Shown: positions 22,421-33,795, counted from the first letter of the stretch. The stretch is DNA of 64,000 bases from Allacma fusca (GCA_947179485.1 OX359249.1:53517402-53581401), one strand, 5' to 3'. Translations and numbers: made by a program. The notes: generated by a model not told the origin, from the sequence alone.

Positions 22421-23839
22421 GTGCGGCCAGTTCATTCTAAAATCCGTTGTAATAGTAAGCTTAAATAATTGTAAGCCCGAATAAATTTCTTTTGCTACAA
22501 TAATGACAATGCAGTATAAATAATAGATTATGATTGAAATTCTCTGGCCGTTAAGTGCAAGATGATAACCTAATTGGGATATCCTCTGATTTTGTGACAA
22601 ATTGCATTGTTACAGCCACATGCTGTTTTCTGTAAACTTTTTTGTAACTTGATATCATCAGAAACAGAAAATTAGTGAATATATTTGATTCACATATTTC
22701 ATGTTGTTCATCATATGGATTCATACAAAAATTCGAATTTATATTCAATTTTTGTAAGCAGCACAAGTATACAGTATTTGAATGCGACTTATTATCTTCG
22801 TTCTTATGTTAATTTATAACGTGACAGCTGAGTTATCTTTACCTTAGTTTAAAGCTACCCTGCTACAATGCTGAATTTAGTAGTGGATTGCTGTTTACAA
22901 TTATCAATTATAAAAGAGCGAATCGTCTATTTTACAGCCCTTTATATTATCCTTGCGTGGTGTTGTCCTCTATATGTTATTTGTGTTTTTACTCAACAAC
23001 GCATTACCTCATTTCCGTATGATATTAGTATTTTTATATTTAATAATCTTCATTTTAGTGGAAATTTTTATTATCTGAATTCCCTACAGTTAACTATTTT
23101 ATGCTTTCATATTGCTTTTAATTTCATCAAAATTTATTATTTTAATTCGATAAAATTTGGTGAAAAAAAAAACACTTTTGTCCTTGTATATCACTGTCAA
23201 TGCTTCCTGAAATTGTGAAACACCCAATCGTACAGCGAGAATTGGAAAATTCTAATTTGCACATCCGCCCCTTTTATAACCCCGTCAAAAAAGGTCTTGT
23301 AGCTGATCACTCCTGAAAAATTAGATGTGTTTGTAAATTCTGACCTTGCTGGAAAGTTCCTTTAAAATTGTCTATGAAATTAATACTGTCATTTGCTTAC
23401 AAAGATCTACGTGATAAACCTAAGTTTTCTTAGCACATTGTAGTTTATGTACGAAATTTGAAATCATTCTAATATCTTGAAAATGATTATTCAATAACCA
23501 TTACTTCGTTCTCCTTGGTTGATGGACCCCGTTCAAACAAATATAAACTTGAAATAAATATGACAGATGATTCTGATCCATGCTGTTCAAATATTTATTC
23601 ACATCGTTACGTCAAATCTCTTAATCACTAAGTCCTAGACGCAGTCATAGAAAACTCCAGAAACTACACTGAAACCATGATTATAAACTGTATGACCGTG
23701 AATTTAGGATCATTACATATAGTCGTGGACCAGGACTAAACCACAAAGTTAGTTACGCTGATACTCGTCTCAGTGGACTTCTTCGTTTTGATAGGTTCCA
23801 TTTAAAATTGTCGCTAAAATAATATTCTTAGTTTAAAGG
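22421..23839. other. No gene recognised
   Basis: AT-rich. The plus-strand 116-codon open frame at 22,868 is F/Y/I/L-rich and looks compositional. Minus-strand frames at 22,551-22,766 may include further Penelope remnants. At 23,220-23,780 short coding-like scraps have no recognisable family. Confidence 0.35.
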
Positions 23840-24619
23840 TACAGTCGACTCGCTTTATAAAAACATCAATAAATCGCCGAAAAAGGGATGTTCAACGGGA
23901 ACGACGTTATAGAGACACATAAAATAAATAACCGTTTAATTGCAAATTTTTCGTTTTTAGTTAAATTGGACGTCTCGTTTCATTTAATTAACACATACTA
24001 TATGTCTATGCAGAATGACAATAAAAATAATTATTGTTAATAATTATTAATATGTTTCAAAGCTTGCCACGCCACAAGCACTAGCTGTGAACAACAAAGG
24101 TCAGGATTGAATAAACTATTTTCTGAATTCTAATAAGGCACTTCTCACATCATTTACCAAAGTTTTCAAACAGGAAAAAATGTAACTCCGTTAAAACTAT
24201 GAATATCTGTTCTTTACTGGATGCAAAAATAAATCTAAAAGCTTAGAAATGTAGATTTTATATAAAGGTACTTAATCAATGTCGTTAATCACACTTGTAC
24301 ATATATTTACAATACTACGTTCCTTCCAGTCTTTTATAACGTCGCTGCGTAATATGTCAATGCAATTATTATAGTAAAATTGAATAGTAAAAAACATTAA
24401 AATGGAAGCACCAGTATGTTATTTAGCTTGTTTTGTAACGTCAACATGACGATATAAGGGTACGCTTTTCGCCTTACGGCTACAAAAAAGCGGCTTTATA
24501 CAGGAACTGACGTTATAACGAGAGTGACGCTATGAAGGTAGAAATTATCATATAATTTTGCTTAGGAGGAACCCAGGTTGAATTTCCAGGGAGAGACGCT
24601 ATAAGGAGAGTCGGCTGTA
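23840..24619. mobile_element. pogo/Tigger-type MITE, TA duplication (element 23,842-24,617)
   Basis: Ends read inward as CAGTCGACTCGCTTTATAA and CAGCCGACTCTCCTTATAGC. TA flanks both ends. CAGTYGACTC termini with TA targets are a known pogo/Tigger pattern. The 776-bp interior is AT-rich with no transposase. Subterminal words about 'gacgttata' recur in both arms. Confidence 0.85.
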
Positions 24620-25082
24620 ATTTAATTTTAACTGTTGTTAAAATCAGAATTCGTGGTTAACAAATGATAATCAAACTAAGATCTCACAAGGAGATAATTG
24701 TTAAGAACCATTAGCGATTTAGAATTGAGCAAACTCAGTGCATCTATCTTGAAAATGTTCCTCCACCGATATTTTATTCTGTGAATAAATTCTAAGTACT
24801 GTTACATTAATCTCCTATCCCACTTTTTGCCTTATTTCTAATTTTGATTTACAGCTATCGTGACGTGACAATTTGTGCTGCTGTTATGAAAAAAGTTATT
24901 GACTGCAAAAAAATAAATTAAGCCATAAGTTATTATAGAACACACAAGGTTTAAAGACAAAAATGAAGATGGATTTACAATGGATGAAACATTTAAATAT
25001 AAAGACAATGTAGAAAAATATTAAGTTTGGACTGTTTAATTCAAATTGTACATAGGCAAATACACCGAATGGAAAGCAATTT
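24620..25082. other. No gene recognised
   Basis: AT-rich, with a minus-strand Phe-rich open frame at 24,896-25,096 that looks compositional. Confidence 0.3.
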
Positions 25083-25262
25083 ACAATTGAGGTCACGGGA
25101 CTAATTATGAGACAATAAGGTCAAATTGAGGCCATGGACTAATTATGAATCAATAAGGTGCGATTGAGATCATGAACTTTTTGTGAACCAATAAGGTCAA
25201 GTTGAGGCTAAGGGACTAATTATTGCGAATAAGGTAACGTTCAGGACACGGGACTACTTGAG
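25083..25262. repeat. Minisatellite, about 39-bp unit
   Basis: About 4.5 units of ttgaggccacgggactaat followed by tatgaatcaataaggtcaa, with diverged copies. Confidence 0.75.
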
Positions 25263-26159
25263 ACCTACTAATGCATGGGAATACTTCTGACATCTGTTAC
25301 TAATTGTTGTTTTTTCTTATCACCGTTTTGATTTTTAGAAAACGGATTTTGTTTATCAAATAACAGTAACTTAAATTATTGCAATTACATACTTACCCGT
25401 TGCGTCCATACTCTTAACATTAATTCATAGTTCATGAATTTTATTCCAAATTAACAGAATTTTGTATGAAAAGGCATTAAGTTTTGTGAATAGAGAAATT
25501 CTGTTTAATTTTATACACCAAAAAGGTAATATAAAACTAATAATATATAACTATAATTGGCACTAATAATTACAGTATATTTACATTAACATAATTGTTG
25601 AGGAGATTGCATCCTGGTATAATGTTTACATTAAACATAACATACTGGATGTAACATTCTGAGTATTATTAATGAACGAGGATCGCAAGATGATTTTACA
25701 TTCTGATTTCTTGCCAGCAATTTAAATTAAACAGAATTTTGACTGGGAAAAATCATTAATCTACCTTGTTTTTATTTTTTTAAACCAATTTCGTTTTTTT
25801 AAAGCCAGTTTATTTCAATGCTTCTTAAAATTTGTATAAAAGTTATGCTAAGCTTCACTAGTAATTAAACAATTCTTCAGTGATTTCAATTTAAAACAAA
25901 AAGTTTGAATACCATGTTTTCATTTTAACCTAGTTTTCTAACTTGGTTGAACGGGTTGACATAAAGTCTTAAATTTTCAAAAATATTGTTGAGTGGGAAC
26001 ATCAAGAATATTTTCCAAATTTATTCTAAATGGGGGCAAGGTCTTTGACAGCATCAGCGCTAAAATGTTATTGATAATGACCTAGGATACATATGGGGTG
26101 TTGGGGTCTAAAAACATCCACTAAACGTAGTTCGGTCTCACATTGACTTTGCAAATTAG
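25263..26159. other. No gene recognised
   Basis: AT-rich unique-looking sequence with no open frame of interest and no termini found. Confidence 0.35.
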
Positions 26160-26189
26160 ATTACCACCAGGGATGTTAATTTCCAATTT

Positions 26190-26480
26190 TGTAATTACAA
26201 ATTACAATTAGCGATTACTTCGAAAACCAAATGAATTTATAATTACAATTAATAATTAATGGGCTTATAACTATTAATTAATAATTAAGATTAACAACTA
26301 CTTTCGAAAATTATTTAATTGAACATTGCAATTAACGATTACTTTCAAAAATTAATCAATTGAACATTGCATTTACGATTATTTTCGACAATTAATTAAT
26401 TGAGCATTGCAATTAACGATTATTTTCGAAAATTAATTAATTGAGGATTGCAATTAACGACTATCTTTTAACAAAATATT
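26190..26480. repeat. Tandem array 1, about 42-bp unit
   Basis: Units run as tgcaattaacgattatttt, cgaaaattaattaattgag. Four to five copies lie in the left arm of the 2.8-kb element. Confidence 0.75.
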
Positions 26481-26732
26481 TATTTATCGATTAAAATTAT
26501 TAATGTTTATTTTGTCAAACATTTATCTGTAGATTACAATTATTGTTTATTTTTTAAACATTTAATTGTATATCATAAATTTACATTAAATATTATAAAA
26601 TTACATTAAATTGTTAAATATTTAAAAAAAAATTTTTAAAAAAAAAATTTTTTAAAAATTTTTTTAAATGGCTTAACTAATTCATATTTTTAAAAAATAG
26701 TTTATTATGATTATTTTAAATAATCGAAAAAT

Positions 26733-26897
26733 CAATAATTTCAATTTTTCAATTTTTATTGATTGTAGTATGCATTATATTGAATGTTACTACTAGTATA
26801 TCATTTGCCTGACGAAGAGTAAAAGCTCGAAACGTTGCTGCGAATAAAATATAAGCCTTGTGTTAAAAAGTGAACTTCTACCCTTATTTAATATATT
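26733..26897 (+). mobile_element. Penelope-type terminal segment with hammerhead-like core
   Basis: The segment contains CTGACGA (26,809-26,815), a GAG...CTC stem-like spacer, and CGAAACG (26,828-26,834). The combination CTGANGA plus stem plus GAAA is the conserved core of the hammerhead motifs reported in Penelope-like element terminal repeats. The spacer has one extra base and stem III is not convincing, so it may be inactive. A rearranged copy is at 63,887-64,000. It interrupts the tandem arrays of the hAT-type element. Confidence 0.45.
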
Positions 26898-26904
26898 AAT
26901 TGTA

Positions 26905-27490
26905 TATTACAACTATTAACGTTTATTTTAACATTTAATTGGAGATTACAATTATTAATGTTTATTTTAACATTTAATTGTAGATTACAATTATTAATGT
27001 TTATTTTAACATTTAATTGTAGATTACAATTATTAATGTTTATTTTTTCAAACATTCAATTGTAGATTACAATTATTAATGTTTATTTTTCAAACATTTA
27101 TTTGTAGATTACAATTATTAATGTTTTATTTTTCAAACATTCAATTGTAGATCACAATTATTAATGTTTATTTTTTCAAACATTTAATTGTAGATTACAA
27201 TTATTAATGTTTATTTTTTTAACATTTAATTGTAGATTACAATTATTAATGTTTATTTTTTCAAACATTTAATTCTAGATTACAATTATTAATGTTTATT
27301 TTTACGAACATTTAATTGTAGATAACAATTATTAATGTTTATTTTTTTAAACATTTAATTGTAGATAACAATTATTAATGTTTATTTTTTTAAACATTTA
27401 ATTGTAGATTACAATTATTTATGTTTATTTTTTTAAACATTTAATTGTAGATTACAATTATTTATGTTTATTTTTTTAAACATTTAATTG
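26905..27490. repeat. Tandem array 2, about 43-bp unit
   Basis: About 13 copies of aatgtttatttttt, caaacatttaattgtagat, tacaattatt. Units near the right edge are almost identical, which suggests recent expansion. Confidence 0.9.
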
Positions 27491-27689
27491 TCGATTACAT
27501 TACTTATTATAATTAATGATAAGCAAGATGATTGTTCAGAACGGACAGACGTCACCTGCGTTTTACATATGATATAGATTATATTTTGGTAGTCTTAAAA
27601 TAAATCTTAGCTTCAATTTGTGAGACTTAGTTTGATTAAACGAAATAAGAAATATTAGGTATTGTAGTAAGTAGTAACTGCATATGACA

Positions 27690-27840
27690 GCAACAAAAAA
27701 TTATTTCATATGGTTACCGGTATCTTTTTAAAGTAATTTTTTTTATTAAGTATATAATGCGCACGTTTTCGGGCTTGACGTGTCTAACATCATCAGGCGA
27801 GACAAATTATTAAAAAAACTCTTGTTTCGAATTCCGTATT
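27690..27840 (-). other. Second Penelope-type terminal motif (hammerhead-like)
   Basis: On the minus strand CCTGATGATG is followed by a partly self-complementary spacer (GTTAGACACGTCAAGC), then CCGAAAACGTGCGC. This is the CTGATGA...GAAAACG arrangement seen at termini of Penelope-type elements. I did not find coding sequence beside it. Confidence 0.4.
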
Positions 27841-28139
27841 ATATATTAAGATTAATGACTACTTTATGAAAAAATTCATTGATGATTGCGACTACAAAAT
27901 ATTTTCTGCTAAAATATCAGTTACGATTACAATTATTACAAATTCATTTTTACTAAAGTTAGGTTAGGCTACAATTACAAAATAGTTTTTACTAAAGTTT
28001 TAGTTACGATTACAATTATTACACATTACTTCTTGTTAAATCTACACTTCCGATTGTAAATTACTTATTGTTAAATCTACACTTCCGATTACAACTTACT
28101 TCTTGCTAAATTTTGAATTTCATTTACAATTAACGATTA

Positions 28140-28880
28140 ATGATTTATAATTTAATTATTGATGATTACAATTGATGATTGATTATTGAAAACGGTAAAT
28201 TGGTGATTAAAATTGATGATTGATTATTGAAAACGGTAAATTGGTGATTAAAATTGATGATTGAGTATTGAAAACGGTAAATTGATGATAAAATTGATGA
28301 TTGATTATTGAAAACGGTAAATTGATGATTACAATTGATTGATTTTCGAAAACGGTAAATTGATGATAACAATTGATTATTGCTATTTGAAAACGGTAAA
28401 TTGATTATTACAATTGATGATTGATTTTTGAAAACGGTAAACTGATGATTACAATTGATGATTGGTATTTGAAAACGGTAAATTGATTATTACAATTGAT
28501 TATTGCTATTTGAAAACGGTAAATTGATTATTACAATTGATGATTGATTTTTGAAAACGGTAAATTGATAATTACAACTGATAATTGATTTTTGAAAACG
28601 GTAAATTGATCATTACAATTGATTATTGATTTTTGAAAATGGTTAATTGATGGTTACAATTGATTATTGATTTTTGAAAATGATTAGTTTATGATTGCAA
28701 TTGATGATTGCAATTGATGATTGCAATTGATGATTGCAATTGATGATTGCAATTGATGATTGCAATTGAAGATTACAATTGATTTTTGAAAACGGTTAAT
28801 TGATGATTGATTTTTGAAAACGGTTAATTGATGATTTATTTTTGAAAACGGTTAATTGATGATTACAATTATTGATTATT
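28140..28880. repeat. Tandem array 3, about 40-50 bp unit
   Basis: Around 16 units with the core gaaaacggtaaattgatg and attacaattgatgattgat, ending in a short run of attgatgattgca repeats. It forms most of the right arm of the 2.8-kb element. Confidence 0.88.
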
Positions 28881-29022
28881 TCAAAAAATCCAAGCTTACT
28901 AAATGAACGATTGATGATTAATAGTTAGTAATCAGTAATCGTGATTATTAATCGTTGACACCCCTGATTACCACAATATGTTCACATCATGTAAGACCTT
29001 CCCAGACTTTCTTTCCTGAGCT

Positions 29023-29344
29023 AATCTGGAAGATCCCCTCAAGTACTTTCAGAAGTTGTTGGAAGGACCCTAGCGAAACGACACAACTTCAAATTTCACA
29101 TTACTTTTCCAACAGATTTTCGGGTTGAACTCCCGAACAACTACTTTGGAGAACCCCTAACAAAAGAACATTTTGAGTTTATTTTTCGCAAATTCAAGCA
29201 AGTAATTTGGAAAACACTCGAACAAGAAAAAGAAGAGGAGTCTTACCCTCTGTTTGTCGAAAACCTCAAACGCTATATAGCTCAAGAACTTTCTTTAGTT
29301 GTGCACTTGGAAAACACTGCCGTCATTCCTAGAAAACGTATTTG
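29023..29344 (+). other. Open stretch of about 106 codons without ATG, unidentified
   Basis: A non-low-complexity frame reads 'FPTDFRVELPNNYFGEPLTK', then EHFEFIFRKFKQVIWKTLEQ and continues into the dispersed repeat (LSLVVHLENTAVIPRKR), ending at a TGA. Its last 55 residues are nearly identical to the 21,185 copy, with one visible E/G difference. It could be a host exon captured by a repeat, or a relic element protein. I recognise no family. Confidence 0.35.
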
Positions 29345-29492
29345 ATATATATCTTCGGAAACTATTAGTATTTGATTTAGTTCAGTTCAATTCAATTCAA
29401 TATATTGAACTTAACTGAACGTTGACCCGAAAATCTAATTTCAATTGAATAGAATCCACATCTTTGGTTTACGTGTTTGATTTTATTAAAAC
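29193..29492 (+). repeat. Dispersed repeat, copy 2
   Basis: Collinear with 21,185-21,500 apart from a short gap after the GAACTGAA palindrome. See copy 1. The two copies differ at only a few sites in the shared coding-like part. Confidence 0.75.
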
Positions 29493-29688
29493 TCTTTTAT
29501 ATGACGGTATATTATCGTTTGTATTATTATTACAGTATTTAATTTTTCATTTATTGGTTATAATCAATGTCTATATACTACTACAAGGCTGGTCATAATG
29601 AAATTTGCGAAATATGTAAAAAAGCAGATGGCGTTAGCTAGCTATTAAATGCATAACTTGTCATACTCTGTTTCACAATACCAACTGC

Positions 29689-30378
29689 TTGAAACTACCT
29701 CTATCTAATCAGCAGTTCAAGGATCTTATCCTATCCCAAACATGGACCTGTTTTAAATGTAAACCTCAGGCCAATCCTAACATCGATACTTTCTTACGGA
29801 CTCTAGGAAATAACAATGACTCCTTCTTTGCATCTGAAGACTCAATTATTCAAGAACTATCATTTGCCTCTCAATCTCTAGCTAAAGGTTTTACAATAAT
29901 GCATGTTAATATCTGCAGGCTTAGACTTAAAGTAGATGAACTGACAGTAATAATGAACAACTACAATGCTGACATTATGTGTGTAACTGAGTCATGGCTC
30001 AACGGTAACATTTCTGATAGCTGTATACAAATCCCAGGTTATAAATTCTATAGAAAAGATAGGCAAACATCCAATGGTGGTGGAATAGTAATCTATGCAA
30101 AAGAAAACGTTAATGTTGAATTACTCACTGATTGCATGGTTTCTGATGAATGCCTCTCAATCTCTATTACACTTCCTCACACTCGACCATTATCTATCTC
30201 TACTATATACAGACCGCCGGGACACCTTGTACTTGACGACAATTTCTTATTAGAACTTCTCCTTCAAAATAAATACCTGGAAAATTCTATCTTAGGAGAC
30301 TTTAATGTTGATCTGTCAACACGTAGTAACAACTCCAACTATCTCATGAACTGCTGTAATAGACTTCACCTTAAATAA
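29689..30378 (+). pseudogene. LINE B zinc finger end plus EEP endonuclease (229 aa open)
   Basis: Begins with the last zinc-finger pair (TWTCFKC) and then the apurinic-like endonuclease: HVNICRLRLKVDEL, CVTESWLN (Mg-binding Glu), STIYRPPGH, and LGDFNVDLS (catalytic Asp/Asn). The domain would nick target DNA to prime reverse transcription. The final SDHD motif lies just downstream in another frame (about 30,485). The open frame has no proper start of its own; a full copy would begin upstream with the rest of the PHD finger. Confidence 0.8.
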
Positions 30379-30967
30379 CTAATCGTAAATCCCACCCGTA
30401 CCACCATGCTGACGCGGACTTTAATTGACCATATATACACTAATTGTGGTCGCTTTGCCCGCGTGGTGTCTTACAATGTGGTATCTCAGATCACGATATA
30501 ATCTATGTAGTAAGAAAGAAACCCAAAATCAAGTTCTCCCCAATTGTAATTTATTACAACCCGTAATTATAAAGCTCTTACTCATGACAAATTATGTAAT
30601 GTGCTATCATCTTGTAAATGGGAGATTATACCTTCATTTGACTCTGTAAACGACCAAGTTAATGTTATGAATAACCTTGTGCTTTCAGCCTTGGATGGTA
30701 TTGCTCCACTTGTAAAGAGATGTATTACAAGTAAACCTGTACCTTTGTTAAGTGCTAATACTAAGAAACGTTTACATAAGAAATCTCATCTGAAACGTTT
30801 AGTTTGTAAAAGTAATACCGCTGAAGCTTGGTCTTCGTATATATACGAAACAATAATAATATATAAAACAATGCCGAAACCAAGCAACTCAAGATATTCG
30901 TAGCGATAAATATAAATATTACTTTTCCAAATTCATTAACTGTAAAACTTCTAAAGAATCCTGGCAT

Positions 30968-31861
30968 ATGTTTAAATCCCTAATAGGCGATAAGCTAAAA
31001 TCTACAAATATTACTGAGCTAAGGATAGGCCAATATGTTATTGTAGATAAAGAGAAAATATGTAATGAACTGTCAAAAGCCTTTGTACTTGATCATGTGA
31101 ACGCTGATGCTGCCTTGGATAATTTTGCAAATGGTATAGATCATGATACACTGAGTAATCCTATTACTGTAGAAGAAGTATGTGTATCATTAAAAAACAC
31201 CAAAGGCAGCAATGGAAACACCCTGACCTGTATCCCCCCTAAAATATTCAAAGAACATACTGACATTTTGGCACCTGTACTAACTAATATATTTAACTAT
31301 ATTGTATCCACAGGCAAATATCCTGACAACTGGAAGTCGACTATTATCACCCCTATTTTAAAAGGATCAAACAGTATATGTGCACCACAGTCCTATAGAC
31401 CAATCTCCCTTCTTCCATTTGTATCCAAAGTATTTGAATCCATCCTGGCCAACAGAATTATTTATCATACGGAAAATTATTCTCGAAAAACCAATATGGC
31501 TTCCGTAAACGTAAATCCACAACTCATGCACTTATTGACCTTTCTCATAGAATTTGCAAAGCATTAGAAAACAAGGAACTTACTGCAGTCCTGTTTGTTG
31601 ACCTAAAAAAAGCTTTTGAGTGTCAATTACCTAAAACTTATACATAAACTAAAATACGTTTATAATTTACCAAACTATTTATTAAGAATTATCTGTAGCT
31701 ACTTATCTGGACGGGAATACTGTATCAAACTTGGAACCTATGTATCTAAGCCATATGAGCTTAACGGTGGGGTACCACAGGGAAGTGTACTTGCCCCTGT
31801 TTTATTTATCTATTATTTATTTTTATTTATTAATGATTTGTGTAACATTCTTACTCTCTAG
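30968..31861 (+). pseudogene. LINE B reverse transcriptase, fingers and palm start
   Basis: Two frames (30,968-31,567 and 31,616-31,861) read KGSNGNTLTCIPPKIFKEH, STIITPILKGSN, SYRPISLLPFVSKVFESILA, then FVDLKKAFE at the frame change, and YLSGREYCIKLGTYVS, GGVPQGSVLAPVLFIYYLF. The catalytic YADD segment is deleted downstream, so this RT cannot work. C-terminal sequence resumes at 31,870-32,367 (FLEITRPIRTRQSRHSHF, FEISKWLIKIRK). Confidence 0.8.
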
Positions 31862-32478
31862 TTTTTTGTCACATTGACTACGGACTTCCAATATGATGTG
31901 CCGTTTCTAACTCCTCACTACAGAAATGCCAAAACACTATTGATCATTTCCTCAAATGTGTCTCCTTCAAAGGATATAGTTTTAAATTCTTAAAACCTGT
32001 AAATTCCTTTCTATATTTAAAATCCACAAAGCGGAAATCCTTTGACCTACATAATCTGTATGAATCGTTCAGTATTCTAAGTATCTTTGAGAGGTATACT
32101 TATATTATGGCTTCAATCACGAAAACCATCTTTAAACAACCTGATAAACTCACATGTTTCTTGGAAATCACTAGACCAATACGAACCCGACAATCCCGCC
32201 ATAGCCATTTCCTTACAATTCCTCTCTCATCCTCATTTTTTCACAATTCATTCCTATATAGATCTGCGAAGATTTGGAATATGATTGCTAATAGTATCCA
32301 CCAATTCTCTAATATTAAAGATTTTCAGTTTGAAATAAGTAAATGGTTAATTAAAATTCGAAAATGATCCCCTTCTTGCTTCCTGAGTAAATTTGATTAT
32401 AACTATACTCTTAAGAAACTATAAATTTCAAACTTAGTGTGTTCATAGTTAAATATATATATAACTGTATCTGTAAAT

Positions 32479-32523
32479 CAGTGCTTGCGCTGAGATGACT
32501 TGACAATAAAGCATTACATTACA
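32479..32523 (+). other. 3'-terminal hairpin and pentamer tail of LINE B
   Basis: cagtgcttgcgctg can fold as a 5-bp stem with a 4-base loop, followed by tgacttgacaataaag and (cattac)-type repeats. The copy at 56,597 has cagtgcttgcactg, which keeps the stem by exchanging a G-U for an A-U pair. A 3' stem-loop before a short-repeat tail is known as the RT recognition structure in L2-clade LINEs. Confidence 0.6.
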
Positions 32524-33128
32524 TAATATAGCATTAACAATTGCAAGTCAGAGGTATCTTTGTTGTCACTTTTTGGAAACCCATGCAAGGATACCATGTT
32601 TGATATTTTAAAATTAATTTACAACTGTTCCATCAGGAATGACCTGTTTAATTTCGCTAAGGATTTTTAAATCATTTTTATCTTTAATTTTATTTTTTGA
32701 TTCTGTTTATAACTTCAATTATGAGGTGTTGATGATATGTGCGCCGCCCGAAAAATCCGTACTAAATATTAATAAGTACTATTCTATGAACTAATACTTC
32801 CTAAAATTTTGAAAACGACCATTTTATGGAAATAAAAAGAGCCAATAAAAAATTTTAAATCTCCAGACTTTTCTTCAGGTTGTGATTCCAGAGACCCCAA
32901 TTATTGGTCAATGATAAACACACAAAATCTATAGCTGTATTTTCCACACGCTGGGGGAATGAAATAATGAATGAGTCACGTTTACGTTGGGCTGGGACAA
33001 ACGATATTCTTTAGATTTCACACATAGGTTACATTGGTATAACGTTGCACAACATTGTATTTTAAAACTCGGTCTGTTTTGGTTTACAATTTGACATTTT
33101 CCAACCCCAGCGGGTATTTCAAGTAAAT
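32524..33128 (-). other. No gene; likely 3' UTR side of the 33.1-kb exon
   Basis: AT-rich, unique-looking. It lies downstream of the stop codon of the minus-strand exon at 33,129. I did not find a convincing AATAAA on the minus strand at a usual distance. Confidence 0.3.
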
Positions 33129-33462
33129 TTATATAAGTGTAGTTGATTGTGAGCCAATATCATAAGTGTTCCCGTAATGAAAATGATGTCCTGCAGAACA
33201 AGCTGAAACGATAGCAGAATTTGAGTGAGATCCATCGCACCGACTAAAATTGCTTGTTGTAGCTGGAAATAATCCAAGGTTTCCGACATTCTGACTTTTC
33301 ATAGAAAGTACAAATGGTCTATGGAAGGAAACTTCTCCACACAGTTTGGACGAACGGATTGGATTCCCATATTCGTCGTCATATCCCTTCAAACTTTCAT
33401 TTGATTGTGCTGCATTTCCATTGATTGGACTGTGGGCTTCCGAGTCATCCCCGCGTATGTCC
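33129..33462 (-). CDS. Probable terminal exon of an unidentified host gene
   Basis: A minus-strand open stretch of about 110 codons runs from an acceptor-like site (aattgttttag, AG at 33,464-33,463) to a TAA. It reads DIRGDDSEAHSPINGNAAQS, a middle with MKSQNVGNLGLFPATTSNFS and GHHFHYGNTYDIGSQ, and the end STTLI. It is rich in Ser, Gly, Asn and His, without hydrophobic segments, like the cytoplasmic tail of a receptor or adhesion protein. The C-terminus T-T-L-I fits a class I PDZ-binding motif. The frame enters with one base of a split codon. I cannot name the gene, and no upstream exon was found in the window. Confidence 0.5.
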
Positions 33463-33795
33463 CTAAAACAATTAATTTTGGCAATGAAAATTACTTGTAA
33501 AATTTTATAAATTACTACCGCTTTTGAAAACGGCGCAACTTAAAAGTTCCTACATGCTTTCTACGCCAGGAGAAAATTGATCAATGCATGTATATAAGTA
33601 GCTATATACCATTCCAAGGAGTATCTAACGTCTATTTGAAGAGTCGCTTTTGAATTCTGTTGTCACGGCCCCCTCACAAACCTACTTTTCCAAATCAAAA
33701 TCAAACCAATGAACCAATTACTTATGTACGTCATGGTCTTATCGTCGAAGCCCTGTAACAATTTTGAAACAATAGTGGAGAAATTGGCTACTATA
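33463..33795 (-). other. Probable intron sequence upstream of the exon
   Basis: No coding signal. The pogo-type MITE that follows (33,798-34,489) would lie within the same intron if the exon is real. Confidence 0.3.

Larger units (their letters stand above)
26160..28974. mobile_element. 2.8-kb hAT-type element filled with tandem arrays (element 26,168-28,966)
   Basis: Flanks are both attaccac (26,160-26,167 and 28,967-28,974), an exact 8-bp duplication. Ends read inward as CAGGGATGTTAAT and CAGGGGTGTCAACG, matching hAT-style CAGGG termini. The interior holds three AT-rich arrays of 40-50 bp units and two Penelope-type terminal motifs, and no transposase frame. The arrays are built from ATTACAATTA / TAATTGTAAT words, the same word in both arms, as in the other hAT-type elements here. 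It could be a hAT MITE that grew by array expansion. Confidence 0.8.
29575..32523 (+). mobile_element. L2/CR1-like LINE 'B' (PHD-EEP-RT), near full span but broken
   Basis: Starts near a remnant zinc-finger segment (AGHNEICEICKKADG at about 29,590) and runs through EEP, RT and a C-terminal domain to a 3' UTR ending in cattacattacat repeats. The part of RT with the YADD box is missing: sequence jumps at about 31,861 from the segment after FINDLCNIL to one matching 'IDYALPVWGAVS' of the 52-kb copy. Several frameshifts occur. The same family makes up 38,816-39,823, 50,724-52,475 and probably 56,215-56,650. Confidence 0.85.

Noticed and set aside
22868-23218. 116-codon frame resembling a membrane protein
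   Set aside because: F/Y/I/L-rich in AT-rich DNA, with no family resemblance or flanking signals. Hydrophobic frames are expected by chance here.
26160-28974. Interpretation of the AT-rich arrays as a CRISPR or centromeric satellite
   Set aside because: Units are directly adjacent without unique spacers, and the whole block is bracketed by hAT-type termini and an exact 8-bp duplication.
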